Source: Fragum whitleyi (taxonomy: Eukaryota; Mollusca; Bivalvia; Cardiida; Cardiidae). Taken from it: DNA of 64,000 nt. The DNA lies in the NCBI GenBank assembly GCA_948146395.1, contig OX411543.1, positions 24,980,526 to 25,044,525 on the forward strand. The letters are read 5' to 3'. This document shows, piece by piece, positions 54,973 through 64,000 of this stretch. Each line of letters starts with the position of its first letter. Within the stretch, counting starts at the first letter, position 1. A program made the translations under genes and the position numbers. Under the pieces are notes generated by a model that ran no database searches, was not told the origin of the DNA, and saw nothing but the letters and a program-made list of their open reading frames with translations.

Positions 54973-55247
54973 TACAGTTAGTAGCGTCGTGAAATTGACA
55001 TTCACCTCGATCAATTACATTCTTATTCGCTCACTCAGTGCTACAATACAGTGCTCAGTGCTACAATAACTCACTCAACTCGATCAAAAACGCTCCGAAA
55101 TCATTCAAAACGTTTCGAATTATTTCAAGACTATCAAATTGATCAATATATTCCACGATTTTTTGGATAGATGGAATGGATTTTAAAGCGTCTGTTTGCA
55201 TTCCAAAATACTTCAACTTGTCAATTTCACGATGTTTTAAAGCTGTT
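54973..55247 (+). mobile_element. MITE-A, internally deleted copy
   Basis: TACAGTTAGTAGCGTCGTG start and TTTCACGATGTTTTAAAGC end, about 275 bp. CAGTGCTACAATA is duplicated near 55036-55068. The central palindrome and much of the right half are missing. Confidence 0.8.
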
Positions 55248-55417
55248 CAAAAATCTATTTTAAAAAATGGCTACATTTTCACTGCTGTGTAGACAAGATA
55301 ATAAAGAGATTATATCGCACGTGACTTAAAAGTTACAAATTTTGCGAATTTAAAGCTATAGCAACGAAATTACTATAGAAGAACTGTTGATAATTGTTAA
55401 TACATAAAGGAAAATGT

Positions 55418-55724
55418 TACAGTTAGTTACATCGTGAAATTGAAATTCTTCTCAATCAAAACCGTTGCAAATCACTCACTTAGCGCTCAATTCATTTATT
55501 CCAAACACTCACTCAAACCATTCAAAAAGCTCAAAACTCACTGAAAAACATATAACAACAACTTCGTTCAAAATAAAAATAGCTGGGGAATTAATAAGGA
55601 TTTCATACAACTAATTGAAATTGTAAGCCTCTGATTAGATCTTGAAGAAATATGAAACTATTTAAAGAACGTACATGCAATTTTTTTAAAAGGAAGAACT
55701 AATATCGCTAATTTTGTTCATCCT
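55418..55724 (+). mobile_element. MITE-A, right-truncated copy
   Basis: TACAGTTAGTTACATCGTG start, CACTCACTTAGCGCTC, through AATATCGCTAATTTTGTTC, ending at the palindrome centre ATCCTGA. Then a CTACCTATCTAT run and unrelated sequence. Confidence 0.82.
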
Positions 55725-56150
55725 GATCTACCTATCTATCTACCTAGCGCAAAGTGAAGACTCTGTTTATGCACAGGCTGAAAAGAGTCTTTGTCAGGCA
55801 CACAGATAAATGCGACATTTGTTAAAACAGGGCATTGAATCTCCTTCAGTATAAACGCCCCGGCCGCCGTGGGCGTACAGAAACTTTGACATGTTGTGAT
55901 ATCTCTGGTTCTACTGCTACTATAGGCATTCAATTGAAACTTGGCATACATATTCACTATTAAAAGAGTAAAATTAACTATTAAGGGAGTAACTCTAGGT
56001 ACATTTTGTGCGAAGTATGCCCCTTTTCATTTTAGATTTTTTATCCACTATCCGCGTAGGTACCCTTAGGCGGTGCTCTTGTTCATATCAAACAGCAAGT
56101 TGTTTAGTTTGTTTCAATTCAAAAGATAAACATTTCAATGTTAACTTATG
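55725..56150. other. Non-coding; CYT fragment
   Basis: 55753-55820 holds GAAGACTCTGTTTATGCAC / AGGCTGAAAAGAGTCTTTG, part of CYT. No gene supported. Confidence 0.45.
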
Positions 56151-56263
56151 CATAGGGGTCCGAAATTACCCCTCCCCCACCACCACCACCATATAGACCA
56201 ACACTATAAACTATTATTGGTCTATATGGTGGTAGGGGGGGGGGGGTAATTTTGGACCCTTAT
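56151..56263. repeat. Foldback with poly-C/poly-G arms
   Basis: CATAGGGGTCCGAAATTACC, CCTCCCCC and ACCATATAGACCAA (56151-56202) are mirrored by TTGGTCTATATGGTGG, a G run and TAATTTTGGACCCTTATG (56217-56263). The arms hold a CACC triplet run on one side only. Confidence 0.8.
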
Positions 56264-56639
56264 GAACTTATGTAAAATCCAATTTGATAAAATCTTGAGC
56301 GAATTTAGCATTACTTAGAAGAGGATCTAAATACTAGAGTGGTTGTTCACACAAATAAATGTAAAAAGGTCAAGAAAACTCTGAAAATTGATAATCTTTT
56401 AAGTGGATTTAGAGTGTTTTCTTGATTGTATGTGAAACAAAACGCCGTCTGATATGAAAAGTAGAACGGAAGTGTTAATAATTTGTCCACAATCGATTGA
56501 CAGTAATTAAGGCCACAGAATTAAATTGCATATAGAATGCATGCTGTGAGAAAATAGCCCCATTTTCCTCTACCATTTCCATACTTTTATTATAACATTA
56601 ACCGCGTTGAAACATCATCGCAACTGCATGTTATCCCCC
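56264..56639. other. Non-coding, no gene seen
   Basis: AT-rich, no supported feature. Confidence 0.45.
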
Positions 56640-57866
56640 GGTTACACTGGCCACGACTTGGTCTCGATTTCAAAATTTTCTAAATCGGAATGAAATCGGC
56701 GTGCTTCGGGAGAGTCGTAGTAATACCTGACAGAAATCGGCATCAAATCGGGATAAAAAAAATACCGGGGCAAATATTTTTAACTTCACACATTTTTCTC
56801 GATTTTTCTAAAATCACACCGAAATAAGTGTGGTTCGGTGTGCGGCGTCGTTGTAAGCAGTAGGCAAATCGTAGTTATTCGGCGTTATTCGGGGCAAGAA
56901 TCGGCGTGCCTGCTTCGGCGATAAAATCCGAATAATACCGATGTACTACGATAGCACCGATACTTGCCGATTAACTACGAAGAGATACGCGACTAGCAGC
57001 ACGAGCCACAATTACACAGATGAACTACAATCTATTACGATGTACTGCGAATAACATGGAAATCCGAGAATTGCATCAACTTGAATAGGAAGTTTTAAAT
57101 TATTTCATTTTGATCCTTTCATTATAATGCTGACATTTTACATACAAAGATACGCCGGGACCAAAAAATAGCGCCTTCCAAATATAGGCCTCTAGCTTCA
57201 ACCAATATGCCTCCATCATTGAGTACCTCAGTTCAACCATGAGGTACAGTTACGACCGTTTCCTTACTTTAAAATGCAGACAGAGGTAGCCAAGGATTGC
57301 AATTTTAAATGGGACCATTTGTTGTTGTTGGCTGGGTAATTTGTCACTCTGAGATCAATATGATAGCTGGGTTGTTATTGTTGTTGTTGTTGTTGTTGAT
57401 GTTCTTGTTGTTATTGTTGATATTGTTGTTCTATTACTTTGATATTTTAAGAATAAGAATTATATACCCAGCGTTAAAAATCGGTCCATTATCTTAGAAA
57501 ATATTGAAATTCGTCTTCGATCGAAATCCATCGGCGCATGTCGCACTAAATCTTTTCATCGTAGTACATCGTAAGAAGAAATCGGGAGAGTCGGTCTTCC
57601 TTGTAATATTTCGTAGTAGTTCGCTTCGTATTACTTCGGAATAAAATCGCGACAGATAGTAGTACATCGGATTGCATCGTAGTTATTTCGTAGTCAGTCA
57701 GGAACACACAGACGGTGGCCTGAAAATAGCCATATGCAAGGAAGGTCGGAGAAAAACGGTTCAAAATTGTAGTAGATCGGGTAAAGTACGTTATGCCAAG
57801 GCACTACGATTATTTTGGAAATCGGCGACTGTGGGACCGAGGGTTTACGTCGATTCGACGAAGTAG
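56640..57866. repeat. CG-rich block of degenerate TCGTAGTA motifs
   Basis: Two CG-rich sub-blocks (56640-57060 and 57505-57866) are packed with variants of TCGTAGTA, ATTCGG and ATCGG. In the first, the motif is forward to about 56915 (CGTAGTTATTCGGCG) and inverted after it (GATGTACTACGATAGC), making a loose large inverted repeat. The second is mainly forward (ATCGTAGTACATCGTAAG, TTTCGTAGTAGTTCGC). An AT-rich middle with a TTG microsatellite (57371-57430) separates them. It ends where MITE-A begins. It resembles no coding sequence or transposon I can name; the two sub-blocks may be ends of one element. Confidence 0.6.
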
Positions 57867-57874
57867 ACGAAATG

Positions 57875-58303
57875 TACTATTAGTTACATCGTGAAATTGA
57901 CATTCACCCCAATCAAAACCATTCTTAATCGCTCCATTCATTCATTCCAAACACTCACTCATACCATTCAAAAACGCTCAATCCCATAGATAAATATAGA
58001 ATCAACAACGTCATTCAAAAGAAATTTGGATAGAGAAAAATCGTGATTTCACTGACATAATTCAAATTTTAAGCGTCTTACAGGTTTTTGAAGAAATAGT
58101 ATCTATCTGTAGAACTTGTATGCATAATTTATTAAATGGAGGTAATCAATAACGCTAATTTTGTTCATCCTGAACAAAATTTGCGATATTGGATTACCTC
58201 CAATTAAATTCACTCAAAACTCGCTCCACACACTCATTCAATTCCATTCCAACATCATTCCGAAATCATTCACCTTGTAAATTTCACGATGTTGATAACT
58301 GTA
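57875..58303 (+). mobile_element. MITE-A, full-length copy with intact palindrome
   Basis: 429 bp, TACTATTAGTTACATCGTG to CACGATGTTGATAACTGTA. Centre GGAGGTAATCAATAACGC / GCGATATTGGATTACCTCC around TTCATCCTGAAC. One of the most consensus-like copies. Confidence 0.9.
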
Positions 58304-58761
58304 CAATTGTCTTGGTGAAGCAATTATCTTGAAACCTTATGAAAAGAATGATACATACAGAAAGAGAAAATTAAAATTCATATTAAAAAGGCCTTGAGTA
58401 TAATGTGTATCACAGGCAACCCATTTGTAGCCATATTCTACTTTTTGTTAACGTTTCATTTTAAGAGATGAAGAGAATAGTTGTTGTTTTCATGAAAGTT
58501 TGAAACTAAATCATAATTACACCGTATGGATACGAGAAGTTGATTCGTGCCTAAGTCTGATTCCCAATGAAATCAATAAATACTCTCTTCATAACTAATA
58601 ATTCAATATCATGCAGCCAAAAAGTAAGGTTTACCAAAAAAGAATCCTATATCTGATGGGGCTACTTTGTGCAGTAGCTTGCAAATAGCAGCGTACTCTA
58701 AATGCTTTTCATTGAGGAACAAATCTAACTTTTCAGCCAGTCAAAATACTCGAACCTTGAT
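58304..58761. other. Non-coding, no gene seen
   Basis: No supported ORF or repeat. Confidence 0.45.
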
Positions 58762-58905
58762 GAACATAACTAGAATGTGATGGTAGTACTGGTATAAGGA
58801 AAACCAAGGAATCCATTGTAATGTGCTCCAGCCGCCGCGATTTGACTGGAATGATGTTGAAAGCGGCGTAAACCCCCATTCAATCAACCTATCAATGGAT
58901 ACAAC
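58762..58905 (+). mobile_element. SINE, 5'-truncated body and tail
   Basis: GATGGTAGTACTGGTATAAG, GGAATCCATTGTAATGTGC, CCGCCGCGATTTGACTGG, TGTTGAAAGCGGCGTAAACC, then a CAATCAACCTATCAATGG tail. This is the reverse complement of the distal body of the SINEs at 26093-26368 and 60455-60738. The tRNA head is missing. Confidence 0.72.
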
Positions 58906-58920
58906 AAGAATTGAATTATT

Positions 58921-59154
58921 TGTGCGTGACATATCCAACAATTTCATGTGTGCGTGACGGACAAACGTTGAACAGCCCGGACAATCACTCAAAGCACTAA
59001 AATGATTTCATTAGTTGTGAATAGAGACATGAGATCCATAGTTATCTATTGACTGTATAGGGAAGACTCTGATCAGACTATGCGGCTGCACAAGCTAAAT
59101 CTGAGTCTTAATGTTATGCATATCTAAAATTGTTGGAAATGTCACGCACAGGCT
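58921..59154 (+). mobile_element. CYT element, copy 3
   Basis: TGTGCGTGACATATCCAACA to TTGGAAATGTCACGCACAGG. Interior CTGATCAGACTATGCGGCTG / CACAAGCTAAATCTGAGTC. About 234 bp. Confidence 0.82.
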
Positions 59155-59164
59155 TATTTGTTTT

Positions 59165-59595
59165 TACAGTTTCATCATCAATTGACAAGATGAATGATTT
59201 TGAAATGGTTTCGGAATTAAATTGAATGAGTATGTGGAGCGAGTTTTGAGTGAAATTAAAGGGAGGTAATCCAATATAGCTATTTTGTTATGAACAAAAA
59301 TAGCGTTGTTTATTACCTCACTTTGAAAAATATACATACAGGTCCAATAAATAGATTTCTTTTTTCACGAACGCACACTACGCTTACAAAATTCAAATAT
59401 GTCAGTGAAATCGTGGATTTTTTATACCGATTTTTTTTTTTTGAATGTAGTTGTTGATATGATCCTTTTGGTGATTTTGGAGCGTTTGTGAATGGATTGA
59501 GTGAGTGTTTGAAATGAATGAATGGAGCGCCGATTGAGTGATTTCGAATGGTTTTGATAGAGATTAATGTCAATTTCACGATGTTGTTAACTGTA
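59165..59595 (-). mobile_element. MITE-A, full-length copy
   Basis: 431 bp, TACAGTTTCATCATCAATTG to CACGATGTTGTTAACTGTA. Centre GGGAGGTAATCCAATATAGC / AGCGTTGTTTATTACCTC. The GTTCATCCTGAAC centre is reduced to GTTATGAAC. Confidence 0.87.
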
Positions 59596-60369
59596 GTAAA
59601 TGATATATAAAGGCAATTTGTCAAGGCGATCTACAAGGTATTATCCATGATTAATGCCACGGCGGAGCCTAAGTCACGGGTCAATGCACTTAAGGTTAAG
59701 GGAAATCAGATTTTATGAAAAATAACCTACTTCTGAAGAGAGTCGACATAAATAACACGAGACCTTAAATCGTAGATTGGTACCAAATCCTCGTAACTTC
59801 AGCTTAATCAAGCTTACGTTACGAGGCCTTGGTAACCAAACGACGAAATGTGTTCACTCTCTCAAAGCGCGTGAATCCTTTAGGTTATAGGATATATTTA
59901 TTTGCACGCGTAAAAGATAATTACCGAGTAAAATTTGAAAGAGCCCAAACTATTGAAAAGTAAACTTGCCAAATTACGTCACGGTTAAGCCCTGCCCTGC
60001 CAGTTCATTTATTACGCAAAATACTAGGCGAAACAACAGATATGCACAAAAGAAATAAACGTCAATGTATAGGCCTCTACATGACTCACATTAGAAAGAA
60101 AAGGAAAAATGAATATATTCATATTTGCAATACAAGAGGTCCATTCCATTTTATTATACACGCATGAACGGTCACTTTCCCGTATATCAAGATATCAAAA
60201 GAAGATAAATGAATTATCCGCATTCTCCCTTCTATATTACGGTAACCAATACAGGGCTAATTTCTGAACCCTTTTAACCAGAATCTGGCAACCTATTTCT
60301 GGCGGGTCCCGTAGTTGTTGTTTCTCAGTCGGGTCACAACTAGAAACTAGCCCGTGTTAAGCCTGACCT
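59596..60369. other. Non-coding; short inverted repeat
   Basis: A small inverted pair GGTACCAAATCCTCGTAAC / GTTACGAGGCCTTGGTAACC lies at about 59780-59839. No gene. Confidence 0.5.
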
Positions 60370-60454
60370 TTTTTTTAAACTGTACCCCACTTTGCGCGTT
60401 CATTTATGTGAAAAGCGTGGATACGATTTTTTTAAAAAGCGGTTTGCAACATCT
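60370..60454. mobile_element. FB-1, decayed copy
   Basis: CTGTACCCCACTTTGCGCG and GAAAAGCGTGGATACG, followed by GGTTTGCAACATCTTGTC, keep the FB-1 centre and right arm but no clear ends. Confidence 0.45.
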
Positions 60455-60738
60455 TGTCAGATTGATTTGTTTGTTAAATGGGATATTACGCTTCTTTCAA
60501 CAATCTTTCAGCTTTATCGCGGTTTCAGGAACAACTTACAATGGATTCCTAGAATTTCTCACACCATTACTACCATTACATACTTTCCTAACCTTCAGCT
60601 GTTTTCCCATATAGGTCTTCGATTTATCAACCCATTGGCGAGAGACAAATAGTCGGAAAGAATGACTGCCGTCGTCGGGGATCGAACCGAGGACCTCTAA
60701 ATGACAGTCCGTAGCGATACCAACAGCGGCCTTATGGG
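60455..60738 (-). mobile_element. tRNA-headed SINE, decayed copy
   Basis: Minus-strand head at about 60660-60735 with B-box-like CGGTTCGATCCCC. Body ATAGGTCTTCGATTTATC, AACCCATTGGCG and GGATTCCTAGAATTTCTC is shared with the other SINEs. The head acceptor region is damaged. Confidence 0.75.
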
Positions 60739-61568
60739 TCTGACACAGGGCTGGTTTCTTATTATTGCCCTACTGAAAAAACAACAAAGGGATCCGCCTT
60801 AGTCAGAATTTTTTTTGGCCCATATGGGACCTACTCATCCTGAGCGAACAAAGCACATTTAATAAGTATTTTTATTTGTCGAGTGTCTGTCCGTTTTCAA
60901 AAGGTGAAGCACGGGAGTCGAATAGAAGCATCGCGGGTTTGAATTCCACACACGGATTTTTTTAAGCATATAGATCCACTTTAATTTCTTTAACCAACAC
61001 CGCCGAAGACTCAAATTGATACACGTGTGAGAATTAGGAGGATGAGTTGTGCTTGTGTGCGTCTGTGTGTGTTGGGGAAGGGGGGGTGTGGCTTAAGCTA
61101 GAGATATCTTCATTCCTAAAACCTTCTCGAAATTAGTGTATCGCTTTTCTTTTTGAGAAATTTGTTTCACATTGAAAGAAAACAAACTACTTGAGACAAA
61201 AGTCCCTTTTTAATTTTTTCTTGGAAAGACAGATTAAGCAGGATGATCCAGCGTCTCCCCTGTAACGTAATGACAATTGACAATATTGTGTTTAATTGTC
61301 TGGGAGATGGCCTTACGCTTTTCACTGCCTTGAAATATTGAGTCAATATTGACTCTTTCCAGGATATCATTTATTTTTTCCGAGAACTGTCACGTCAAAT
61401 TAGATTTCCTGTAGGAATGGAGATCTTTTAAATTATCAATCAGCACTGTATTTCATATCGCTTTCGTCTGTTGTTTCTTTTTCTTTCTTTTCTTTTTTCC
61501 CCTTTATTTAATTTTCTTTGTTTAAAAATTCAATCACATGCCAAAACATGAACGTGAAAACTAAACAA
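60739..61568. other. Non-coding, no gene seen
   Basis: A lone GCGGGTTTGAATTCC (about 60932) resembles a polymerase III B box without a matching A box. A TTTCTTTTTCTTTC tract lies near 61475-61500. No gene. Confidence 0.45.
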
Positions 61569-61960
61569 GATTCATGTAAAGTGTATAAAGATCAATTTTA
61601 AGGGCACTTCATTTGCCAAGAAAAAGCAGTACGCCCAGTTATATTATATATCAAAATGAAGCGATTTATGAGCATAAGCAGTTGAGCAACATAAGAAAAT
61701 GCAAAGGCGGTATAGCCAAAACATTGTGGAAACGAGTCATTTTGTACAGAACAAGCAACTGCATAACTCTTGGATAAAATTGGCTAATATTTTAACAAAT
61801 TACGGTCTGAAGTACTACCCAGGTACTACTACAACCGTTGGTATAAAACTCGTGCCCAAAACGTAGTTATGCAAGCAATTTATTTTGACTTATTTTATAA
61901 ACAATTTTATAATATGACCTACGACACAACCCTGTTGAATTTTTTTGATATTACACGAGT

Positions 61961-62313
61961 GATATTGCACTAGTGGAATAACTATGCAAACGAGCTGCGA
62001 ACGAAGAACAACGTTATATTTTTTGTTAGGAAAATGACGTCATAATGGATCTGCTGGCGTCATTTTGCAAACGGCGTTTTATGTTTCGCGGAATAACATG
62101 AATCGATAAATATCGTAATTTTCTCGGTTTTTTCCACCGAATTCGAGTCATTTTATAAATAGAATATCAAATTTGAGCTTATCAAATACCGAATTTATTA
62201 AACGAGTCATCTATAAACAGATAAAAACTCGGCACAGCCTTGTTTTTATCTGTTTATAGATGACTCGTTTAATAAATTCGGTATTCAATAACCACTCATT
62301 CAATATCCTCTAT
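61961..62313 (+). mobile_element. HP element copy 1, with perfect 43-bp-arm hairpin
   Basis: About 350 bp: GCACTAGTGGAATAACTATG, a TGACGTCA site (62035-62042), AACGGCGTTTTATGTTTCGC, then the hairpin and CCACTCATTCAATATCCTC. Arms 62185-62227 and 62243-62285 are exact reverse complements. It splits LTIR copy 2. About 50 bp of extra sequence (61911-61960) may belong to its left end. Confidence 0.82.
62185..62285. repeat. Perfect inverted repeat, 43-bp arms, 15-nt spacer
   Basis: The arm begins AATACCGAATTTATTAAACG and ends ATAAACAGATAAAAA. The other arm is its exact reverse complement. The spacer is CTCGGCACAGCCTTG. In HP copy 2 the left arm has several mismatches while the right arm is nearly identical to this one. 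Confidence 0.95.
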
Positions 62314-63046
62314 ATGTCATATATGCCATTCTAATTTTGTAAACGTGTAGATCTGTGTAAGGTATAGTGTTATCTCAACATAAATGAACATTTATAGTAT
62401 ATATACCTGTAAGGTTGTTAGCAATATAGCAATATCTATTGCACTGAATGATAAATATATAGTAATTCATTATAGATCCTTGCATTAAAAAAAACCCCTA
62501 TAATTTTAAATAAATCGCAGGAAATATTTTACAATACAATTGTGTGATGTTACACCATACCTAACATCTATTCTAAAAAACAGACCAAACCGGTTTGACA
62601 TGTATGTTGACAAAATGGATGGAGATTAATCGTTTCAAAAGAGCTTTTTGAGACTGAGTTTTATATTTAAGGTTTTAGTTGTACCTAGTAAGAACATTTG
62701 TCTACATTCTCATCAAATTTAGGAAAATTTTATTCAGCCATAATGAAATTGTTGATTTGAATGAAATATCCCTTTTTTATAATGGTTTGGTTTATCTGTT
62801 ATGAGATGGGACCTCTATTCTTGTGCTATTACTTGAATGTGATCATCTACAGTATTGTATAGCTGGGCAAAGTGTCTTTTTGGTTAATAGAAGCAGCATT
62901 AAATTTGGTTTAACACTCTTAACATGAACCTTAATAACATTTTTTTAGAACATAGACTAGAGGAAGCAGCCGTTAACTATTCACGCGTTATGAAAAACAA
63001 AGAATATCACCAAAGAAATTGCACCTTATATTACGCAGTGAAACGT

Positions 63047-63900
63047 ACAGTTAATATCATCGTGTAATCAATAAAATGAATGATTTTGAATGTTGCGGAA
63101 TAATATTAAATGAATGTGTGGAGCGATTTTAATGAAACTTAAGAGAGAAAATACAATAGAGCTAATTTTGTCCAGGTTATTACATTAGTGGAATATGCAA
63201 TTGAGCTGAGAACGGATAGCAACGTTGTACTTTCGTTGTAAACATGATGTCATAACCATTTGCTAACGTAATTTTACAAACGGCGTTATATGTTTCGCGG
63301 AACAATTTGAATGCATAAATTTCTGGAATTCCCTCGATTTGTCGCAAAAGTTCAGGTCGTATTATAAATAGAATTTCAAATAAGTTGTCATTGAATACCC
63401 AATTTATTAAACTCGTCATCTTAAACAGATAAAAACTCGGAACAGCCTTGTTTTTATCTGTTTATAGATGACTCGTTTAATGAATTCGGTATTCAATGAC
63501 CACTCATTCAAAATCCTCTATATATCCCATTAACAGAGGAAGAAGTTTAAGACTAGTGATTTTTCAAAGAAGTTGAAGACGATAGTTTTAGTTAGAAAAA
63601 ATGTCTTTTTAGAGATGAATTTATGGAAAATGAAAAAAATTGCTCTCAACAAGAAAAATCATCATTCTTTTCACAACTCTTTTAGATCTTTTTTCTTGAC
63701 ATAAAATTATTCTTATATTAAACATCAGCAAAAGTGTAAAAAAAAATTGTCAAAAATTGGACGAAATTAGAGATATTTTATTACCTCACTTAATAAAAAA
63801 AATACGCAATTCCATATATGTGTTTCTTTATGCACTTATCGGACGCTCTGAAATCCACACCATCAAAAAGTCGTGGATAATTTGATCGATTTCAATGAAT
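63047..63900 (-). mobile_element. MITE-A, decayed copy split by HP
   Basis: 63047-63176 carries TACAGTTAATATCATCGTG, GAATGTGTGGAGCGATTTT and GCTAATTTTGTCCAGG. The matching continuation (ATTACCTCACTTAATAAAA, ATCGGACGCTCTGAAATCC) resumes near 63760 after the HP element and about 200 bp of other sequence. No intact right terminus seen. Confidence 0.6.
63177..63532 (+). mobile_element. HP element copy 2
   Basis: ACATTAGTGGAATATGCAAT, AACGGCGTTATATGTTTCGC, GAACAATTTGAATGCATAAA, then an imperfect left arm (AATTTATTAAACTCGTC) and near-perfect right arm (TTTATCTGTTTATAGATGAC) and CCACTCATTCAAAATCCTC. About 860 bp downstream of copy 1 in the same orientation. Confidence 0.82.
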
Positions 63901-64000
63901 CGTTGATCGTTTTTACTTATCATTTGACTAGGGGAGCATACGGATTCCATCAAAGCGTTCGGGGTATCGAATCAGAAGAAAACGCAAAATAAAGAGTACC
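63533..64000. other. Non-coding window end
   Basis: 63533-63755 is unassigned AT-rich sequence; the decayed MITE-A continues to about 63900; nothing recognised after that. Confidence 0.4.

Larger units (their letters stand above)
61569..62933. mobile_element. LTIR element copy 2, disrupted by HP
   Basis: Left part 61569-61910 and right part 62314-62933 align in order with 17873-18845: TTGCCAAGAAAAAGCAGTA, AACATTGTGGAAACGAGTC, TTGTACAGAACAAGCAACTG, then after the gap GTAAACGTGTAGATCTGTG and ACCAAACCGGTTTGAC. The right arm is badly decayed beyond about 62690. Confidence 0.83.

Noticed and set aside
60900..60975. tRNA-like stretch with GCGGGTTTGAATTCC and a following T run
   Set aside because: No convincing A box or acceptor pairing.

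Overview
This window looks like repeat-dense, AT-rich intergenic DNA from an animal nuclear genome, most likely a bivalve or other lophotrochozoan (inference). The support is a full APE-type non-LTR retrotransposon (LINE), tRNA-headed SINEs with CAAT-type tails, many short inverted-repeat elements (MITEs and foldbacks), long microsatellites, and a 161-bp tandem array ending in a GACG run, a layout I associate with bivalve genomes. There is no operon structure, no ribosomal RNA gene and no credible tRNA gene. I see no complete host protein gene in 64 kb; one weak orphan exon candidate lies at 54643-54867 (-).

The main coding unit is a LINE on the minus strand, about 45762-50830. ORF1 (345 aa) has a hydrophobic leader, a 2A-like motif ending NPGP, a long coiled coil and an L1-ORF1p-like RNA-binding region. 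ORF2 (about 1140 aa) has an APE endonuclease, a reverse transcriptase with YADD and a C-terminal CCHC motif. The two ORFs share one reading frame and are separated by a single TAG. There is no in-frame ATG between that TAG and the first endonuclease motif, so ORF2 must be made by readthrough, by non-AUG initiation, or not at all. The element ends in a (TTGTCA)n tail. A second LINE is only a 3' fragment (34296-34800, -), and a decayed Tc1-like transposase pseudogene spans 52507-53950 (+).

The rest is mostly non-autonomous elements in recurring families. Names used below are mine. MITE-A: TA-flanked, starts TACAGTTAG, about 430 bp, more than a dozen copies or fragments. FB-1: foldback, about 130 bp, core CTGCGTTCAGGAT, at least nine copies. 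FB-2: near-perfect palindrome, three copies. GGGCCC-MITE: three copies. R1 and R2: repeats carrying TGACGTCA. LTIR: about 970 bp with arms near 270 bp, two copies. HP: contains a 43-bp-arm perfect hairpin, two copies. CYT: ends CGTGACATTTCCAAC, three copies. GTATGAAA hairpin family: three copies. SINE: four copies.

Several insertions are nested and give relative ages: MITE-A in the Tc1 pseudogene, FB-1 in R1, HP in LTIR, and HP in MITE-A. Left to right: 1-13 kb is scattered MITEs and foldbacks plus a fresh 187-bp tandem duplication; 13.2-14.4 kb is the tandem array; 15-34 kb is dense MITE-A, R2, LTIR and SINE sequence; 34-45 kb is a LINE fragment, microsatellites and R1; 45.7-50.8 kb is the LINE; 51-60 kb is the nested Tc1/MITE-A region and a CG-rich motif block; 60-64 kb is a SINE followed by nested LTIR, HP and MITE-A. 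Boundaries of decayed repeats are approximate (about 10-30 bp).
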